A stretch of DNA of 64,000 nt from DSXF01 sp964387495 (lineage in GTDB: Bacteria > Chloroflexota > Anaerolineae > Anaerolineales > Villigracilaceae). A model generated the notes under the pieces. That model saw only the letters and a program-made list of their open reading frames with translations. It was not told where the DNA came from and searched no databases. Positions within the stretch are counted from its first letter, which is position 1. Every line of letters starts with the position of its first letter. A program made the translations under genes and the position numbers. Positions 9,224 through 17,817 of this stretch are shown here, piece after piece. The stretch spans positions 14,860 to 78,859 of the forward strand of contig CAYLXB010000007.1 in the NCBI GenBank assembly GCA_964387495.1. The letters are read 5' to 3'.

Positions 9224-9505
9224 CTATACAGTGACCAGCATATGGCGAATGACAGGCTCAAGGAAGCGCAGGTTGCGCTCGAGCCCTGCAGACGCGCTGG
9301 GGGGCAGGCTCAGGTTGAAGAGCACGTACTGGCTCTCGCGCTGCTTGCGGATGGGGTAAGCCAGGCGCCGCCGGCCCCAGACGTCCATTTTATCCACGCT
9401 GCCGCCGGATTCGGTGACCCAGCCTTTGATCTTGTCGAGCGCCGCGTTCGTGGCGTTCTCTTCCAGGTCGGGCTGAATCAGGACAACCAATTCATATTTT
9501 CGCAT
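9224..9505 (-). CDS. rpsF: 30S ribosomal protein S6
   Basis: Small-subunit protein that forms a dimer with S18. The 93 residues begin MRKYELVVLIQPDL and contain the family pattern GSVDKMDVWGRRRLAYPIRKQRESQYVLFNLSL and LERNLRFLEPVIRHMLV. The ATG at 9505 is chosen because the family starts exactly there and AAAGGAGGTCCCT lies just upstream. A longer frame to 9574 runs through the leader hairpin. First gene of rpsF-ssb-rpsR. Confidence 0.97.
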   Translation of the reverse strand: MRKYELVVLIQPDLEENATNAALDKIKGWVTESGGSVDKMDVWGRRRLAYPIRKQRESQYVLFNLSLPPSASAGLERNLRFLEPVIRHMLVTV

Positions 9506-9529
9506 AGGGACCTCCTTTCCTCGGGGTTG

Positions 9530-9561
9530 CTCCCGGACGGCGCCGCAGGCGGAGCCGGGAG
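9530..9561 (-). promoter_or_regulatory. Candidate S6:S18 autoregulatory leader hairpin
   Basis: In the rpsF leader the minus strand can form an outer stem CTCCCGG/CCGGGAG and an inner stem CGCC/GGCG around a TGC loop. Between the two stems, on the 3' side, sits an unpaired CCG (9538-9540). A CCG bulge below an apical hairpin is the known hallmark of the S6:S18 ribosomal leader, which mimics the S18-binding site of 16S rRNA and lets the S6-S18 dimer repress its own operon. The fold was drawn by hand. It ends ~24 bases before the start codon, overlapping the region where initiation would be blocked. Confidence 0.55.
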
Positions 9562-9806
9562 TGGAAAGCGGCACAGGTTCTGTGCCGAAACGGGGTGTAG
9601 TTTATCACACTGCTCCCCGTTTGGGAAGGACATCTTTTCAGGGTTCCACGGTTTTCTTGAAGCCCTTCAAGCGTGCCGGGCTGAGGCGGCGTACTCCCGC
9701 CGAAACATCTGCGCGACAGCCTGGGAGACCTTTCGGCCGAGAAGAACGCTCCCTCAGGGGGACATGGAGGGCGGCTGGTATGAAACCTCCTGTTTCAAGA
9801 GAAGCG

Positions 9807-10857
9807 TCAGCGAAGGTAGACCGGGTTGCTGATGATCCAAGCTCGCAGGCGTCCCAGGTAATGGCGGTAGACCTCCAGGCGGTAGACGCCCGGCTCGGTG
9901 GTGATGTGGGCGCAGGCCTGGGCCTGTTTCCAGGTGCGCAGGCACCTCCCATCCCTGATCAGGCGGATCTCGGCCGCCAGCGCAGGCAGGCGCGCCTGCA
10001 GGGTCACACCGCCCCCGGCGCGCATCTCGTCGCCCATGATGCCGCTGGCTTCCTTCCCCTGGGCGGTGAAGCGGAAGCCGCGCGTGGGGGCGGGCAGATC
10101 ATAGCCGATGAAGGCATGCCCGGCGCTCAAGGCTTCCAGGATCAGGCGGCGGTCCTTTTCGGCCTCCCCGCTCAACGGTTCCGGCAGGAGCAGGTGGGTG
10201 TTGATGGCCGAGAAATGGAACTCGTACGGAAAGACCGTGCGCCGGATCGGCCCCAGGCTGGCATGCATGGCATGCGCATCCGAGCCGCCGACGGCCACCA
10301 CGCGCCGGCCGTCCAGCAGCAGTTCGTCCCACTTCTGCACGGCCTGCGGATACGGCCCGCGGGCGATCAACTCGGGGAAATACGGCCGGGTAGTTCTTCA
10401 GGCGGCCCTTGAACTCGCTGAAACCGTTCCACAACTCGATCCCGGTGTAGTTTTGCACCTCCCAGCTGACCCAGGAAATATCCGGTTCGTTGAAGGTGCG
10501 CTGTTCGGGGTCGTGGATGTGTGCCAGGAAGGCCAGCCCGCCGGCCTTGCGGATGGCATCGATCAGCAGCTGCGGGTCTTCCGCGAAGGCGGCCACATCC
10601 CGCTCGGCGCCGATGGCCAGGACATGGTCCTTCTGCGGCTCGCGCTGCTGGTTATGGATCTCCTGCCCCACCAACAGCAGGACGCGCCGGGCGCCCTGCC
10701 GGTAATAGCCCTCCACGCCCTGCACCCAGACATTGTGGTCGGTGACGATGACGGCCTCCAGCCCGGCCTGCATGGCGGCCTGGGCGATGTCGCGGTGGGA
10801 GCCGCTGCCGTCCGAGTAGCGTGTGTGCATGTGTAAGTTGACCAGGATCTCGTGCAT
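9807..10857 (-). pseudogene. PHP-domain phosphoesterase-like gene, interrupted by a frameshift
   Basis: The N-terminal part (from ATG 10857) reads LVNLHMHTRYSDGSG, VTDHNV and HIHDP, typical of the metal-binding PHP (polymerase and histidinol phosphatase) fold. Its frame runs into nonsense after LKNYPAVFP. The rest, with GGSDAHAMHASLG carrying the last PHP metal ligands and a ~100-residue C-terminal domain, continues in another frame from about 10370. Removing one C from the C4 run (GGGG on the plus strand, 10374-10377) restores one ~350-residue protein reading FPELIARGPYPQA. Either the gene is freshly inactivated or the assembly has a homopolymer error; the clean conservation on both sides favours error or a very recent event. 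Confidence 0.8.
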
Positions 10858-10872
10858 AAAAAATACTCTTGG

Positions 10873-10902
10873 TTGACGATTTTACCGCTTCACAGGTATA
10901 AT
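10873..10902 (+). promoter_or_regulatory. Sigma-70-type promoter of secG
   Basis: TTGACG (10873-10878), an 18-base spacer and TATAAT (10897-10902), 28 bases before the secG start. A TAAAAT box for the divergent PHP gene overlaps it on the other strand (10879-10884). Confidence 0.8.
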
Positions 10903-10930
10903 TTGCCCGCTATTTCGCAGGAGGTTCTGA

Positions 10931-11158
10931 ATGACCCAGTATATTGATGTGGCTATGATTATAACTTCGATTGCCTTGATCGCCAGTGTCATCTTGCAAA
11001 GCAAGGGCGCTGGCCTGGGCGGCGGGCTGACCGGTGCTGACAGCAGTACCGTCTTCACCGCCCGGCGCGGCATCGAGAAGACCCTTTTTTCGGTGACGAT
11101 TTTCCTGGCAATTCTGTTCTTCGTCCTGGCGATCGTTTCCCTTTTCCTTTCGCGCTAG
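10931..11158 (+). CDS. secG: Preprotein translocase subunit SecG
   Basis: Small subunit of the SecYEG channel. The 75 residues form two membrane helices (~5-22 and ~52-72) around the conserved loop ILQSKGAGLGGGLTG and TVFTARRGIEKTL. GCAGGAGG lies seven bases before the ATG. It appears to be a single-gene transcript with a strong promoter before it and a terminator-like hairpin after it. Confidence 0.96.
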   Translation: MTQYIDVAMIITSIALIASVILQSKGAGLGGGLTGADSSTVFTARRGIEKTLFSVTIFLAILFFVLAIVSLFLSR

Positions 11159-11173
11159 TCTTCATCATCCTGT

Positions 11174-11234
11174 GGAAGGCCGTTCCCCTGGCCGCGGCGC
11201 CCGCGCCGGGATGGGGCAATGGCCTTTCTTTTTG
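11174..11234 (+). terminator. Likely secG terminator lying directly before the next start codon
   Basis: AAGGCC (11176-11181) pairs with GGCCTT (11221-11226), with further CCCC/GGGG pairing and a GC-rich interior, and is followed by a T-rich stretch to 11234. The proposed ATG of the next gene is at 11238, so its transcription would need read-through or an unusual start site. Confidence 0.6.
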
Positions 11235-11237
11235 CTT

Positions 11238-12929
11238 ATGAAGAAACTACGCTGGCAGATCCTGGTTGTGCTGCTTACCCTGGTCATCGTCGGGGTGCTG
11301 CTGCTCAGTCAACAGGAGTCGGTGCTGGTGCCGCTCCTGCCTCAACCCGCGCCCGGCGGCGTCTACACCGAGGCGCTGGTCGGCTCGCTGAGCCGCCTGA
11401 ACCCGCTGCTGGATTGGAACAACCAGGCCGACCGGGATGTGGACCGCCTGCTCTTCAGCGGGCTGATCCGCTTCGACGCGCGCGGCATGCCCCAGCCCGA
11501 CCTGGCCGAATCGTGGGGTGTCTCCCAGGACGGCACAATTTACAACTTCACCCTGCGGCCCAACGCCACCTGGCACGACGGCACGCTGGTGACGGTGGAC
11601 GATGTCATCTTCACCATCGAGTTGATGAAAAGCCAGGCCTCTTTCTACCCGCAGGACATCAAGGACCTGTGGGCGGGGATCGAGGTCAAGAAACTGGGCG
11701 AAACGGGCCTTAAGTTCACCCTGACCGAACCGTATGCCCCCTTCCTGGACTACCTGACCTTTGGGGTCCTGCCGAAGCACCTCCTGGAAAGCCTGCCGGC
11801 CGGGCAGATCCCGGATGCGGCCTTCAACCTGGCGCCGGTCGGCAGCGGGCCGTACAGGTTCGGCCGGTTGATGGTCAGCGGCGGGCGGATCACGGGGGTG
11901 GTGCTCGAAGCCTATGCGGGCTATTACGCCCAGAAGCCGTTGATCTCCCAGGTGGTCTTCCGGTATTACCCCGGCGCCGCCGAGGCGCTGGATGCCTACC
12001 AGTCCGGAGAGGTGATGGGCATCAGCCAGATCCCCACCAGCCTCCTGCCGGAAGCCCTGGCCGAAACCAGCCTTTCGCTCTACACCAGCCGCCAGCCGGT
12101 CCTGAGCATCGTGCTCTTCAACCTGAACAATCCCGAGGTGCCCTTCTTCCAGGAGGCGGACCTGCGGCGTGCCCTGGTGCAGGGGCTGAACCGCCAGTAT
12201 CTCATCGACCGCCTGTTGAACGGCCAGGCCATCCCTGCCGACGGGCCGATCCTGCCCGGTTCGTGGGCCTGGTACGAGAGCCTCGAGCATATCGGCTATG
12301 ACCCCGAGGCGGCGGTGGCCATGCTGAAGCAGCTCGGCTACAGCCTGCCGGCCGGCGGCGGGGAGGTGCGCGCCAAGGAGGGCCAGAACCTGGCCTTCAC
12401 CCTGCTGCACCCCGATGACCCCCAGCATACCGGCATCGCCGAATCCATCCAGCGGGATTGGGCGGCGATCGGCGTGCAGGTCAACCTGCAGGCGGTGCCC
12501 TATGACCAGCTGGTCAGCGCCTATTTGACCCCGCGCAGGTACCAGGCTGCCCTGGTGGACCTGAACCTGACGCGCACGCCCGACCCGGATCCTTATCCCT
12601 TCTGGCACCAGGCCGAGGCCACTGGCGGGCAGAATTATTCCCAGTGGGACAGCCGCACGGCCAGTGAATACCTGGAGCAGGCGCGCACCAACACCGACAC
12701 GGCCGCCCGCATGCGCCTGTACCGCAATTTCCAGGTGGTCTTTGCCAGGGAAATGCCGGCCATCCCGCTCTACTTCCCGGTTTATTCCTACGGTGTGGAT
12801 GTGCAGGTGCAGAACGTGCAGATGCCGCCGTTGTACGATCCCAGCGACCGCCTGGCGGACCTGCCTCTCTGGTACATGCGCACCCGCCGTTCCCTCGAGC
12901 AGACCCCCGAAGCGGCGGCCACCCCCTGA
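11238..12929 (+). CDS. Peptide/nickel-type ABC transporter substrate-binding protein (SBP family 5)
   Basis: Extracellular solute-binding protein of the oligopeptide/dipeptide class. Residues 1-25 form an uncleaved anchor or signal (KKLRWQILVVLLTLVIVGVLLLS). The family signature follows: GGVYTEALVGSLSRLNPLLDWN, LAESWGVSQDGTIYNFTLRPNATWHDG, and a late ALVQGLNRQYLIDRLLNGQA. About 563 residues from ATG 11238; a GTG at 11172 would add 22 poorly hydrophobic residues and run through the terminator-like hairpin, so it is rejected. No permease or ATPase gene is adjacent, so it is an orphan binding protein in this window. It is followed 10 bases later by a small unknown gene. Confidence 0.88.
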   Translation: MKKLRWQILVVLLTLVIVGVLLLSQQESVLVPLLPQPAPGGVYTEALVGSLSRLNPLLDWNNQADRDVDRLLFSGLIRFDARGMPQPDLAESWGVSQDGTIYNFTLRPNATWHDGTLVTVDDVIFTIELMKSQASFYPQDIKDLWAGIEVKKLGETGLKFTLTEPYAPFLDYLTFGVLPKHLLESLPAGQIPDAAFNLAPVGSGPYRFGRLMVSGGRITGVVLEAYAGYYAQKPLISQVVFRYYPGAAEALDAYQSGEVMGISQIPTSLLPEALAETSLSLYTSRQPVLSIVLFNLNNPEVPFFQEADLRRALVQGLNRQYLIDRLLNGQAIPADGPILPGSWAWYESLEHIGYDPEAAVAMLKQLGYSLPAGGGEVRAKEGQNLAFTLLHPDDPQHTGIAESIQRDWAAIGVQVNLQAVPYDQLVSAYLTPRRYQAALVDLNLTRTPDPDPYPFWHQAEATGGQNYSQWDSRTASEYLEQARTNTDTAARMRLYRNFQVVFAREMPAIPLYFPVYSYGVDVQVQNVQMPPLYDPSDRLADLPLWYMRTRRSLEQTPEAAATP

Positions 12930-12939
12930 GGTATGTGAA

Positions 12940-13479
12940 ATGTACACCCCTGCGCAGGATCGCTCTTTCTTCGAAGCGGGCATTCCGGAGCTGCGGGATT
13001 ATCTGCTGTCTGAACAGCTCTACTGGAAGCTCTCCAGCTCCGCCAGCCTGCCCATGCTGACCGTGGGCGGCCTGCTGCTGGCCCGCAAGCGCCTGGAATC
13101 TGCCGGGCCGCGTGACCTGGAAGCACTGGATGCCGAGATGCACCGCCTGCACGCCGGCTGGCCGGCTGCCTGGGAGCGCAAGATCAGGCACGAACTGCGC
13201 GCCCGGACCGGGCTGTGGCACACCTTCCTGGCGGACTACCGCCACAGCCCCGAGGAGCATGCCGGAGAATATCCCCGGCAAGTCTCCTGGCGGGTGATGA
13301 TCCACCTGCTGCTGCAGGAACTGGAGGCCCTGCCCCCCGAGGCGGAGGCCCTGACCGAACTGGACCGCATCCTGCGTTTCAGTTTCATCCCCGGCGGGTT
13401 CGTCTGGGATGCCAGCCTGCAGCCGCTTTTCCCGCGTGACCCCTACTGGTTCCTGCACGGGAACCTGAAACCTGTGTAG
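12940..13479 (+). CDS. Conserved hypothetical protein, soluble, 179 aa
   Basis: I do not recognise this family. The ATG at 12940 starts 10 bases after the solute-binding-protein stop, and AGGTATGTGAA gives a weak ribosome site. The sequence is mostly alpha-helical and rich in Leu, Glu and Arg, with no signal peptide or membrane segment. Trp- and Pro-containing stretches such as AGWPAAWERKIRHELRA, RTGLWHTFLADYRH and FPRDPYWFLHGNL suggest a compact domain. Close spacing to both neighbours suggests one transcript with the binding protein and the M20 peptidase. Confidence 0.75.
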   Translation: MYTPAQDRSFFEAGIPELRDYLLSEQLYWKLSSSASLPMLTVGGLLLARKRLESAGPRDLEALDAEMHRLHAGWPAAWERKIRHELRARTGLWHTFLADYRHSPEEHAGEYPRQVSWRVMIHLLLQELEALPPEAEALTELDRILRFSFIPGGFVWDASLQPLFPRDPYWFLHGNLKPV

Positions 13480-13511
13480 AACCTGGCGGGTTTCGATCAG
13501 ATTGGAGATGG

Positions 13512-14894
13512 ATGAAAATGGCCGAATCACTCGAACTGGCACTTCGTTATGCCCGGGAGAACAGGGGGCGTTTCCTGGATGAACTCAAGGAATTGGTGGC
13601 AATCCCTTCGATTTCCACCGGCGCGGAATACAAGGCCGATGTCCAGCGGGCGGCGGAATGGGTGGCTGCCCGGCTGGAGCAGATCGGGATGCAGAAGGCG
13701 CAGGTTCTGCCGACCCGCGGCCATCCGGCGGTGTATGCCGAGTGGCTCGGGGCGGGCAAGGCGGCGCCCACCGTCCTGATCTACGGCCACTACGATGTCC
13801 AGCCGGTCGACCCGCTGGAACTGTGGAACACTCCGCCCTTCGAGGCGGTCCAGATGGGGGAGCACCTCTATGGCCGCGGCACCTCGGATATGAAGGGCCA
13901 GGTGCTGGCCAGCATGAAGGCGGTCGAGTCCCTCGTACGCGCCGGCGGCCTGCCGGTGAATGTCAAGTGGCTGGTGGAAGGCGAGGAGGAGGTCGGTTCG
14001 GAACACCTGGAGGAGTTCATCCAGGCGCACCAGGACCTGCTGGCCTGCGACTTCTGCCTCAACCCGGATGCGGGCATGATCTCGGCCAGCCAGCCGACCA
14101 TCACCTACGGCCTGCGCGGCCTGATGTACGCCGAGGTGCGCGTCTACGGCCCGGAACGCGACCTGCACTCCGGCCTGTTCGGCGGCACGGTGCACAACCC
14201 CGCCCAGGCGCTCATCGAACTGATCGCCGGCATGCACGACGCCAGCGGCCGGGTGACCCTGCCGGGCTTCTACGACAAGGTCCGCCCGGTCGATCTGCAG
14301 GAGCATGCCGATTTCACCCGCCTGCCGATGGACGAGGCCTTCTACCTCGAGCAGACCGGTGCCCCGGCCCTGTGGGGCGAGCCCGAGTACCTGCCCATCG
14401 AGCGCGTTGGTGCGCGGCCCACCCTGGAGGTCAACGGCCTGCTCTCCGGCTTCACCGGCGAGGGCAGCAAAACCGTTCTGCCGGCCTGGGCCATGGCCAA
14501 GATCTCCTGCCGCCTGGTGCCCGACCAGACGCCCTCCGAAACCTACCAGCAGCTGGTCCGCTACCTGGAAACCCACGCCCCCAGGAGCATCCGCTGGGAA
14601 GTCAAGAACCTGCACAACGCCGGCGCGGCCATCACCGACCGCAACCACCCCGGCGTGCGGGCGCTCTCGCAGGCCATGCAAACCGTCTGGGGGGCGGCGC
14701 CGCTCTTCAAGCGCGATGGCGGCTCGATCGGGGCGGTACTCTTCATCCAGAAGAACCTGGGCGCCGAATCGGTGCTGACCGGTTTCGGCCTGCCGGATGA
14801 CAACGTGCACTCGCCCAACGAGAAACTGCACCTGCCCACCTGGGAAAAGGGCATCCAGTCCCTGATCCATTTCTTCCATAATCTCAAGCCCTGA
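13512..14894 (+). CDS. M20 family dipeptidase
   Basis: Zinc-dependent exopeptidase of the M20/ArgE-DapE group, dipeptidase branch. In order: LVAIPSIST near the N-terminus, the first metal His-x-Asp in IYGHYDVQPVDP with bridging residues in LYGRGTSDMKGQ, the catalytic Glu pair in VEGEEEVGSEH, a dimerisation domain around GPERDLHSGLFGGTVHNP, and a late DDNVHSPNEKLHL carrying the last ligand. 460 residues is normal. Start ATG 13512 has TTGGAGATG just before it. With the upstream peptide-binding protein it suggests peptide scavenging, which is inference. Confidence 0.94.
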   Translation: MKMAESLELALRYARENRGRFLDELKELVAIPSISTGAEYKADVQRAAEWVAARLEQIGMQKAQVLPTRGHPAVYAEWLGAGKAAPTVLIYGHYDVQPVDPLELWNTPPFEAVQMGEHLYGRGTSDMKGQVLASMKAVESLVRAGGLPVNVKWLVEGEEEVGSEHLEEFIQAHQDLLACDFCLNPDAGMISASQPTITYGLRGLMYAEVRVYGPERDLHSGLFGGTVHNPAQALIELIAGMHDASGRVTLPGFYDKVRPVDLQEHADFTRLPMDEAFYLEQTGAPALWGEPEYLPIERVGARPTLEVNGLLSGFTGEGSKTVLPAWAMAKISCRLVPDQTPSETYQQLVRYLETHAPRSIRWEVKNLHNAGAAITDRNHPGVRALSQAMQTVWGAAPLFKRDGGSIGAVLFIQKNLGAESVLTGFGLPDDNVHSPNEKLHLPTWEKGIQSLIHFFHNLKP

Positions 14895-14965
14895 TCCGGG
14901 CTCGGGAAACGGAAACTTCAGCGGCGGGGCCGCAGCCCCGCCGGCAACCTTACAGGTATATTCTC

Positions 14966-15880
14966 ATGGAAGATCGAATCATCACATACGGCGGCCAGGC
15001 GGTCATCGAAGGCGTGCTGATGCGCGGCCAGAAATCCCTGGCCATTGCCATGCGCGCCCCCGGCGGGCAGATTGTCACCCACACCGAACCGCTGGCCGGC
15101 CTGTACCGCAGCCGCCTGACGCAGGTGCCCTTCCTGCGCGGCGTCATCCTGCTTTGGGATGCGCTCGGCCTGGGCATGCACGCCCTGACCCTTTCGGCCA
15201 ACATGCAGACCGGTGAGGACGAGAAACTGGAAGGCCCGGCTCTGTACATGACCCTGGGGCTTTCAATACTGCTGGGGATCGGGCTGTTCTTCCTGCTGCC
15301 GGCCGGACTGGTCAGCCTGGGTGAGCACCTGTTCGGGCTGACTGCCGGGGCGGCGGCAGGCCAGTGGAACGTCTTCTGGAGCAGCCTGGTGGAGGGCGCC
15401 ATCCGCCTGCTGCTGGTGGTGGGCTACATCTGGGCCATCGGCTTCATGCCCGAAGCCCGGCGCCTGTTCGCCTATCACGGCGCCGAGCACAAGACCATCA
15501 ACGCCTTCGAAGCCGGGGCGGAACTGACGCCCGAATCGGTGGAACGCTTCCCGCTCGAACATCCCCGCTGCGGCACGGCCTTCCTGCTGACCCTGGCGCT
15601 GATCTCGATCCTGGCCTTCACCCTGCTGGGGGACCTTTCACTGGGCTGGAAATTGCTCAGCCGGGTGCTGCTCATCCCCGTCCTGGCGGGCATCGCGGTC
15701 GAATACATCCGCTGGACCGCCAACCACCTCGATTCGCCCTTCGTACGCCTGCTGGTGCGTCCGAACCTGGCCCTGCAGAAACTGACCACCCGCCAGCCCG
15801 ACCGGGGCATGCTCGAAGTCGCCATCCAGGCCTTCCAGGGCATGCGCCAGGCGGAAACCGGACATGCGGCCCAGGCGTAA
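14966..15880 (+). CDS. DUF1385 membrane protein (YqhQ-like)
   Basis: 304-residue integral membrane protein of the DUF1385 family. The family pattern is complete: YGGQAVIEGVLMRG, QVPFLRGVILLWDALGLG, a membrane pair, then the highly conserved RLFAYHGAEHKTINAFEAG, HPRCGTAFLL and GIAVEYIRWTANH. The His and Cys residues of the central motif look like a metal site. Biochemical function of the family is not established. Its last 17 bases overlap the start of the next gene, which indicates translational coupling. Confidence 0.92.
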   Translation: MEDRIITYGGQAVIEGVLMRGQKSLAIAMRAPGGQIVTHTEPLAGLYRSRLTQVPFLRGVILLWDALGLGMHALTLSANMQTGEDEKLEGPALYMTLGLSILLGIGLFFLLPAGLVSLGEHLFGLTAGAAAGQWNVFWSSLVEGAIRLLLVVGYIWAIGFMPEARRLFAYHGAEHKTINAFEAGAELTPESVERFPLEHPRCGTAFLLTLALISILAFTLLGDLSLGWKLLSRVLLIPVLAGIAVEYIRWTANHLDSPFVRLLVRPNLALQKLTTRQPDRGMLEVAIQAFQGMRQAETGHAAQA

Positions 15881-16763
15881 TAGACTGCGGCTGGTCTGGC
15901 TGCTGTTCATCCTGCTGGCGGCCTGCCTGGTCTGCGGCGCGGGGGGCTATGCCATCTTTGCGCGCGGCCGCCCGGCCCCCGTGCCGGTCAAGCGCCAGTT
16001 GTACCCCGGCGTCACCTACCGGCGCGAGGTGCACATCATGCCGCATGCCATGCTGGTGCACCTCATCATTGTGGACAAGCGCGAGAGCGGCGTGCGATTC
16101 TGGGTCACGCCCGCGGATGCCGGCGAAGATGCCCCGCTCAAGGCGCGTACCACATCCCAGTTCCTGAAAGAATCCGGCGTGCAGGTCGCCATTAACGGCG
16201 ACGGCTTCCACCCCTGGTGGTCGCGCGGGCCGCTGGACTATTATCCCCATGCGGGGGACCCGGTGACCCCCAACGGCTTCTCTGCGGCGCGCGGCGAGGT
16301 CTATGCCCGGGGAGATGAGCTGGATACCGGCAAGGCGCCGACGCTCTACATCAGCCGCGGCAATGACCTGTCGTTCAACGTCGAGCCGGGGCGGGTCTTC
16401 CACGCCATCTCCGGCGACCGGATGCTGGTCGAAAAGGGGCAGGCCGTGGCCGGGCTGGATGACACCGTCCTGCAGCCGCGCACCGCGGTGGGCATCAACC
16501 GCAACGGGCGCTGGATCTACCTGGTGGTCGTGGACGGCCGCCAGCCCTTCTACAGCCAGGGCGCCTCCTATGCCCAGCTGGCTGACATCCTGCTCTCCCA
16601 GGGCGCCTACTACGCCATGGCCCTGGACGGCGGCGGCTCCTCCACCCTGGTGGCTGCCGGGCCGGACGGCGAACCGCAGGTGCTCAACTCGCCCATTGAC
16701 CAATACATCCCCGGCCGCGAACGCCCCGTCGCCAACCACCTGGGTCTGTTCCTCGAAAAATAA
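15864..16763 (+). CDS. Phosphodiester glycosidase (NAGPA-like) family protein, secreted or anchored
   Basis: Starts with a membrane helix at ~7-30 (LVWLLFILLAACLVCGAGGYAIF), followed by an extracellular phosphodiester-glycosidase domain related to the mammalian uncovering enzyme. Characteristic stretches are FLKESGVQVAINGDGF, PRTAVGINRNGRWIYLVVVDGR and the C-terminal YYAMALDGGGSSTLVA with the conserved Asp-Gly-Gly-Gly-Ser-Ser. Homologues act on phosphodiester-linked sugars of envelope polymers. Overlaps the DUF1385 gene by 17 bases, so the two are co-translated. A cell-envelope role is inference. Confidence 0.9.
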   Translation: MRPRRNRLRLVWLLFILLAACLVCGAGGYAIFARGRPAPVPVKRQLYPGVTYRREVHIMPHAMLVHLIIVDKRESGVRFWVTPADAGEDAPLKARTTSQFLKESGVQVAINGDGFHPWWSRGPLDYYPHAGDPVTPNGFSAARGEVYARGDELDTGKAPTLYISRGNDLSFNVEPGRVFHAISGDRMLVEKGQAVAGLDDTVLQPRTAVGINRNGRWIYLVVVDGRQPFYSQGASYAQLADILLSQGAYYAMALDGGGSSTLVAAGPDGEPQVLNSPIDQYIPGRERPVANHLGLFLEK

Positions 16764-16974
16764 CTGTTATTGCGGGAGCCGGTATTCGTCCGGCGCGACA
16801 TCGTACCCGAAGGGTATCCCCGTTCGTCTCCGGTTACTCCATCCTCTTACACTTTGAACTCTCTGCGGAAACCCGGCATTCAACACGGCCCCCAAAAAAA
16901 CCGTGAAACTCCGTGTAATCCGTGAAACAGCGTCCCCTTTGGGGATCCGTGTACCCCTCCCCGTGTACCAAAGC
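16764..16974. repeat. 211-base convergent spacer with degenerate CCGTGTAA/CCGTGAAA repeats
   Basis: The spacer lies between two convergent genes. From 16901 it contains CCGTG units at 16901, 16911, 16920, 16948 and 16961, the first three spaced 9-10 bases apart (CCGTGAAACT, CCGTGTAATC, CCGTGAAACA). On the minus strand these read as repeated TTCACGG/TTACACGG. A GGTACACGG direct repeat is included. No open frame, tRNA or clear terminator is seen. Similar short ACACGGA-type repeats occur between genes in many environmental genomes; their role is unknown to me. Confidence 0.5.
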
Positions 16975-17817
16975 TTAAAACTCGATCTCCATGATCTGTT
17001 CGAAATTCAACTCGAACCCCTCCTCCTCGCGTTCCTCCTCCCCCTCCATCTCCTCCCAGCTGCCCGCCGACACCCCCCGGCCGCAATATGACCGGTAGGT
17101 GCAGAACAGGCAGGCCTTTTTCTCCTCGGTCTTCGGGAAACTGCCCGCGGCGGCGATCTCCGCCGCCAGGCGGCCCAGCCCGTCCCAGTCGCGCCGGGCC
17201 TGCGCTTCCGAATACGGAAAATGCGCCGCCTCGTGCGGGGCATTCGCCAGCCAATAGATCATCTCGATCGATTCCGCTGCGAACGGCTTCCCCTGGTTCA
17301 GGTGCGCCCCGGCCTGCCAGAGCAAGGCCCGGTAGACGCGCGTCTGCCAGCGGGCGGCCAGCCGCTCCGGGCGCGGCCGGTGGCGGTAGGTCTTCCAATC
17401 GTAGATCAGCGCCCTGCCATCCGGGGGGAGCGCCAGCAGGTCGTACTTGGCCAGCAGGCGGAAATCCCCCAGCCGGGCCGAAAGCGTGACCTCCGGCAGC
17501 AGGCGGGCCGCTTTGGGCAGCCCGGCCTGGCAGAAGTCCAGGAAATTGTCCCACCAGCCCTGCAGGTTGGGGGTGTTGGCTAGCGGGGCCAGTTTCTCCG
17601 CCGGGATGCCGGCCAGGTACTGCTGCGCCAGGCGGTGGAAGGCGGCCCCTTCCTCCAGGCGGCGCTCGTTTTCGAGCGCCGGTTCGGTCTCCATGGCCGG
17701 GTAGTCCAGCCGCTCGAGGTAGCGCAGCTGGAAGCGCCGCGGGCAGTCGCTGTAATCCTGCAGGGAAGACTGCGAAAAGCGGAAGTTCGGCGGCAGGCTG
17801 GTCATGGGCTGGTTCAT
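16975..17817 (-). CDS. PD-(D/E)XK nuclease family protein (RecB/Cas4-like) with C-terminal cysteine cluster
   Basis: 280-residue protein of the RecB-like nuclease superfamily. Motifs: FSQSSLQDYSDCPRRFQLRYLE (N-terminal Cys and YLxR), EEGAAFHRLAQQYL (motif I His), LLAKYDLLALPPDGRALIYDWKT with the catalytic D...DWK, and a late Tyr in WQTRVYRALLWQAG. The C-terminal ACLFCTYRSYC with the early Cys resembles the four-cysteine iron-sulfur staple of AddB/Cas4. A Glu-rich tail ends the protein. Start ATG 17817 overlaps the stop of the upstream membrane protein as ATGA. No cas genes or CRISPR are present, so this is probably a repair-type nuclease. Confidence 0.87.
   Translation of the reverse strand: MNQPMTSLPPNFRFSQSSLQDYSDCPRRFQLRYLERLDYPAMETEPALENERRLEEGAAFHRLAQQYLAGIPAEKLAPLANTPNLQGWWDNFLDFCQAGLPKAARLLPEVTLSARLGDFRLLAKYDLLALPPDGRALIYDWKTYRHRPRPERLAARWQTRVYRALLWQAGAHLNQGKPFAAESIEMIYWLANAPHEAAHFPYSEAQARRDWDGLGRLAAEIAAAGSFPKTEEKKACLFCTYRSYCGRGVSAGSWEEMEGEEEREEEGFELNFEQIMEIEF

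Noticed and set aside
16975..17817. Cas4
   Set aside because: The nuclease has a RecB-like core and cysteines, but there is no CRISPR array or other cas gene; a repair-type PD-(D/E)XK protein is the simpler reading.
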